Shown here piece by piece: positions 60,981 through 64,000 of a stretch of DNA of 64,000 nt. The notes under the pieces were generated by a model that was not told the DNA's origin, searched no databases, and saw only the letters and a list, made by a program, of their open reading frames with translations. Each line of letters begins with the position of its first letter. Position 1 is the stretch's first letter. The DNA lies in the NCBI RefSeq assembly GCF_003994475.1, contig NZ_RZNY01000012.1:62001-126000 (forward strand), given 5' to 3'. Position numbers and translations under genes: made by a program. The stretch is from Paenibacillus anaericanus (GTDB lineage: Bacteria > Bacillota > Bacilli > Paenibacillales > Paenibacillaceae).

Positions 60981-62535
60981 ATGAAGAAGAAACTATCATC
61001 AGTCTTAGCTCTCGTTCTTTCAGCGACGCTTGTGATCGCAGGATGCGGCACTGGGAACAGCAACGGGGGCAGCAGCAACGACAGCGGTAACAGCAATGTA
61101 AAGAACACGGTCAATGAGCAAACAGAAACTGATTCTACATCGGGAGCTTCCCAAGCAAGTTATACTCCTATCGATCAACTGAAAGAACAATATGATGTCA
61201 TCATTGTCGGTGCAGGTGGTGCTGGGATGACCGCTGCGCTTGAAGCAAAGGCAAACGGCATGAACCCGGTTATTTTTGAAAAAATGCCGGTAGCGGGTGG
61301 AAATACATTAAAAGCATCATCAGGGATGAATGCTTCTGAAACGAAATTCCAAAAAGAGCAGGGCATAGAAGACAGTAATGATTCATTTTATGAAGAAACA
61401 TTAGCAGGCGGTAAGGGCACAAACAACACAGAATTACTCCGTTACTTCGTTGATAATTCCGCTGATGCAATTGATTGGTTGGTTGGATTCCATCGGCATT
61501 AGATTGAACAATCTCACCATTACCGGAGGCATGAGCGAAAAGCGCACACATCGTCCTGAGGACGGCTCGGCGGTAGGTCAATACCTTGTAGACGGATTGC
61601 TGAAAAATGTACAAGAACAAGGAATCCCTCTTTTTGTAAATGCGAAAGTAACAGAAATTACACAAAATGATGGAAAAGTAAACGGCGTCAAAGTTGTTTT
61701 CAACGAGACAGACGAAAAAAATATTACAGCTGATGCGGTTGTCGTAACCACTGGCGGTTTTGGCTCCAATATGGATCTGATTACCGAGTCTAGACCTGAT
61801 TTGGAGGGCTATGTAACAACAAACCAAGAAGGCAGTACTGGTGACGGTATCAAGATGATTGAAGCACTTGGAGGTACAACGGTTGATATGGATCAAATCC
61901 AAGTTCACCCAACCGTACAACAAGAACAATCCTATCTGATCGGTGAATCCGTTCGCGGGGAAGGCGCTATCCTGATTAACAATGAAGGCGAGCGTTTCAC
62001 CAACGAGTTGGATACACGCGATAATGTTACTGCAGCAATTAATGCACTTTCTGAAAAATCAGCTACGCTAGTCTTTGATTCCGGTGTGAAAAGTCGTGTA
62101 AAAGCGATTGAACAATATGAGAAAATGGGCTTTGTCATTTCGGCAGATACCATCGAGGCTTTAGCTGAAAAATTGGAGGTTCCGGCGGATAATCTGAAGG
62201 CGACACTGGATACATGGAACAGCAGCGTGAACAAAAAAGACGATGCCGAGTTCGGCAGAACAACAGGGATGGACAACGACTTGTCCACTGCACCGTACTA
62301 TGCTATCAAAATCGCCCCAGGGATCCACTACACTATGGGTGGCGTAAACATCAACACGAATACAGAAGTTTTAAATAAAGACGGTGAGCCGATTACAGGC
62401 CTTTTTGCAGCGGGTGAAGTTGCAGGCGGACTCCACGGACAAAACCGGATCGGCGGCAACTCTGTTGCCGAAATCATTATCTTCGGCCGTCAAGCGGGTA
62501 TACAATCTGCTGAATTCGTAAAAGCAAACAAATAA
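60981..62535 (+). pseudogene. Lipoprotein fumarate-reductase-like flavoprotein, frame broken at a TTGG repeat
   Basis: Two overlapping frames together make one FAD-dependent reductase of about 515 residues. The first (60981-61502) has a signal peptide with lipobox VIAGC, a Gly/Ser/Asn linker containing DSTSGAS, and the FAD motif VIIVGAGGAGMTAALEA. The second continues from WLDSIGIRLNNLT to the active-site region (QVHPTV, GIHYTMGGV, GLFAAGEVAGGLHG, NRIGGNSVAE). The break is at three TTGG copies (61475-61486); two copies would restore IDWLDSIGIR. Substrate may be fumarate, urocanate or an acrylate. GGAGGG precedes the ATG. It may be switched off rather than dead. Confidence 0.85.
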
Positions 62536-62551
62536 AGTATGGTAACTAATA

Positions 62552-62589
62552 AACAACCGCTTGGACTAAAAATGGTCCAAGCGGTTGTT
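62552..62589 (+). terminator. Terminator of the flavoprotein gene
   Basis: AACAACCGCTTGGAC and GTCCAAGCGGTTGTT form a perfect 15-bp stem with an 8-base loop, followed by GTATTATG. It lies between convergent genes and may act both ways. Confidence 0.75.
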
Positions 62590-62618
62590 GTATTATGCGT
62601 AATACATAGCTATTTAGC

Positions 62619-63188
62619 TCATAACGTACTAAGCCGTAGTTCATAGAAGTACTGCACAATTGGATGCTTTAACTTCATCTTCTCGGACATATTTAGAATT
62701 CGTTTTTTTCCAACTCGTCTGTCCACCAATGCAAGAATATTCAATAAGATATCATTGCTCTCTAAGCTTTCCTCTATAGAAGTAGATAAAAACTTAGTAG
62801 CCACAACGATAAAATTTGATTTACTTAATGATGACTGTGCTGACAGAAGCTCTTTTGCATATTCAGATATTTTTCTACTTCTTGCAATTACTTTTAGGCG
62901 ATCCTCCGGAACTACTCCCTTGGTATCTTTTCTGATCGCTTCAATTTCTTCATTGTTGATAGGAATTTGGATATCTGAATCATTCTTAATTTCCAGCTCC
63001 GTCTGATACCATCTGATTGAGGTCGTTCTATCACTCATATTGAGCATATTTTTTTTATCTACCGCAATATAACAAATCCCTGGTTTATCAGGTAAATAAC
63101 GATAGCTAGAAGCGATGTATTCTACCCTTCCATATAACGCAGGACAGAGAAAACTCTCCAGTTGTTGCTTCAATTTGCTCCAGGACAT
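62619..63188 (-). CDS. Conserved hypothetical protein, SF0329-like
   Basis: 189 residues. The opening WSKLKQQLESFLCPALYGRVEYIASSYR (given in part: WSKLKQQLESFLCPAL) resembles a family of unknown function annotated as SF0329-like, which I recall only by its N-terminal pattern. The C-terminal half is helical (ILLNILALVDRRVGKKRIL, HPIVQYFYELRL). No catalytic motif. AGGGGGAATTAC precedes the ATG. Confidence 0.65.
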   Translation of the reverse strand: MSWSKLKQQLESFLCPALYGRVEYIASSYRYLPDKPGICYIAVDKKNMLNMSDRTTSIRWYQTELEIKNDSDIQIPINNEEIEAIRKDTKGVVPEDRLKVIARSRKISEYAKELLSAQSSLSKSNFIVVATKFLSTSIEESLESNDILLNILALVDRRVGKKRILNMSEKMKLKHPIVQYFYELRLSTL

Positions 63189-63312
63189 GTAATTCCCCCT
63201 ATGTTCTATATTTTAGTTACTTTATCTATACCGCATCGCGAAAACCTCCGCAAGCCCCAGTAGAGCGAACGTTTGCCAACGATGAATTCACCTGTTGTGA
63301 TACGAATACAAC

Positions 63313-63357
63313 ATGGGCTATCCCAAGTCTTTATCAAAGACTCTAAGGATAGCCCAT
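63313..63357. terminator. Hairpin after the DUF4317 gene
   Basis: ATGGGCTATCC and GGATAGCCCAT form an 11-bp stem with an inner AGTCTTT/AAAGACT hairpin, 47 bases past the DUF4317 stop. No T-run follows, so termination is only likely. Confidence 0.45.
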
Positions 63358-63403
63358 AACGTTTCCAACAATATATCTCAACAACCAACGCTATCAAACG
63401 AGT

Positions 63404-64000
63404 CTAAATCGTCTCAGTACTGAGCGTAAATCCTTCGATCACTGCATCTTCGTCGACCTCAATCAGGATGCATCGTCTCCCTTGATAATTCACCTGTTTT
63501 ACATACTTTAAATCCTGCGGGCTTACCGAAATTGTGGCTACCTTTGTATCGATCTTAATCGATTTTGAAGTAAATTTCGGCATAACGCTGTTCGCCTTCA
63601 TTTCATAGTTCTTATCATCGACGATTGTTTGGAATGCCCGTTCCACTTTTTCAGTCGTCAAGTTCTCTACGCCACTTACCGTCAGCACGCGCTCTACATC
63701 TTTATAATCGAGCTTCGGAGGTTCATCCTCATCTTCGTTGGTTTCGATTAACTGGTGGATTTCCTCGTACACCTGTGCGAGGGTAGCTACGTCGAGCTGT
63801 TCACCCACTACTTCCTTCACGATCTCTTCGAAGATGGCTCTCTCTTCCAGTGCCGTTACGGACCTTTCGGCATTCAAGACCTGTCCGATAAAGTGCGGAT
63901 CAGGAAAATTCGATTTTGCCGTACAATACAGAATGCGGTTCACATCGGAATAGTTGTCCGTCACGCTCGGGTAAAAGAAGCCTTGTTCCGGCGCACTTAA
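63404..64000 (-). CDS. DUF4317 family protein (C-terminal part, runs off the window)
   Basis: The frame is open from the window edge (64000) for 198 residues to the stop, so the 5' part is outside. Near the edge APEQGFFYPSVTDNYSDVN and ILYCTAK match the DUF4317 core pattern (GF.FP.F.DR..D...ALYY). The rest (DVERVLTVSGVENLTTEKVE) is mixed alpha/beta. The role of this family, common in Firmicutes, is unknown. A GTG inside this frame (63964) is not the natural start. Confidence 0.75.
   Translation of the reverse strand, partial: LSAPEQGFFYPSVTDNYSDVNRILYCTAKSNFPDPHFIGQVLNAERSVTALEERAIFEEIVKEVVGEQLDVATLAQVYEEIHQLIETNEDEDEPPKLDYKDVERVLTVSGVENLTTEKVERAFQTIVDDKNYEMKANSVMPKFTSKSIKIDTKVATISVSPQDLKYVKQVNYQGRRCILIEVDEDAVIEGFTLSTETI

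Noticed and set aside
61270-61929. A 219-codon frame antisense to the flavoprotein gene
   Set aside because: The sense strand encodes a clear reductase; the antisense product is Cys/His/Leu-rich with no motif and no ribosome site.
1-64000. CRISPR arrays, insertion sequences, prophage or rRNA
   Set aside because: No regular repeats with spacers, transposase motifs, phage genes or rRNA sequences were seen on either strand.

Overview
The window reads as a chromosome segment of a low-to-mid GC Gram-positive, endospore-former-type Firmicute, most likely Paenibacillus. The reasons are strong AGGAGG-type ribosome sites with frequent TTG/GTG starts, an Nre-type (staphylococcal/bacillar) nitrate sensor instead of NarXL, a secreted GH87 alpha-1,3-glucanase with CBM modules of the kind described from Paenibacillus, LuxS, MetNIQ, and a DUF4317 protein. 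No phage, insertion sequence, rRNA, tRNA or CRISPR array was recognised.

Region 1 (1-10.9 kb, all minus strand) is a nitrate-respiration block: nreB-nreC-nreA (oxygen/nitrate sensing), narK, moeA, mobB (transport and molybdenum cofactor), then narG and the start of narH. narG and narK each have a pair of GGG-N4-CCC palindromes upstream, set at the same distance from a -10-like hexamer, as expected for NreC control. NarK carries a C-terminal PAS domain, and nreB has a foldable leader.

Region 2 (11-17.2 kb) is a ferric-iron-type ABC importer (binding protein, fused permease, ATPase) with an MBL-fold hydrolase gene at its end and a divergent LysR regulator with a palindromic site.

Region 3 (17.4-37.5 kb) is an accessory stretch of single genes and two-gene operons: a MATE pump, DMT transporters, alpha/beta hydrolases, SDRs, three TetR regulators with nearby dyads, a MocR regulator, a GNAT, a diguanylate cyclase and several small unknowns. 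It holds three related imperfect-palindrome elements (17.2, 19.5 and 35.4 kb) whose stems differ by compensatory changes. It also holds a decapitated MerR-like gene and a frameshifted alpha/alpha-barrel-like gene.

Region 4 (37.8-54.5 kb) has a heterodimeric ABC exporter with one degenerate ATP site, a TPR-GGDEF protein, a nuclease remnant, the 1,329-residue GH87 glucanase, a stalk-domain secreted protein, a 49-residue membrane peptide, a kinase-acetyltransferase fusion, an AraC/GyrI regulator and a nucleobase permease.

Region 5 (54.6-60.6 kb, minus) is one operon, metN-metI-metQ-M20 hydrolase-luxS-SDR-mtnN, from a near-consensus sigma-A promoter. It joins import of methionine or a precursor with detoxification of S-adenosylhomocysteine/methylthioadenosine and formation of the AI-2 precursor.

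Region 6 (60.6-64 kb) has an FNR-type box, a structured leader and a lipoprotein fumarate-reductase-like flavoprotein. That protein carries a flavinylation-like motif, and its reading frame is broken at a (TTGG)3 repeat. An unknown protein and a partial DUF4317 gene follow.

No complete new system is proven. The strongest leads are the covarying palindromic element family, the NarK-PAS fusion with paired NreC-like operators, and the possibly phase-variable flavinylated reductase.
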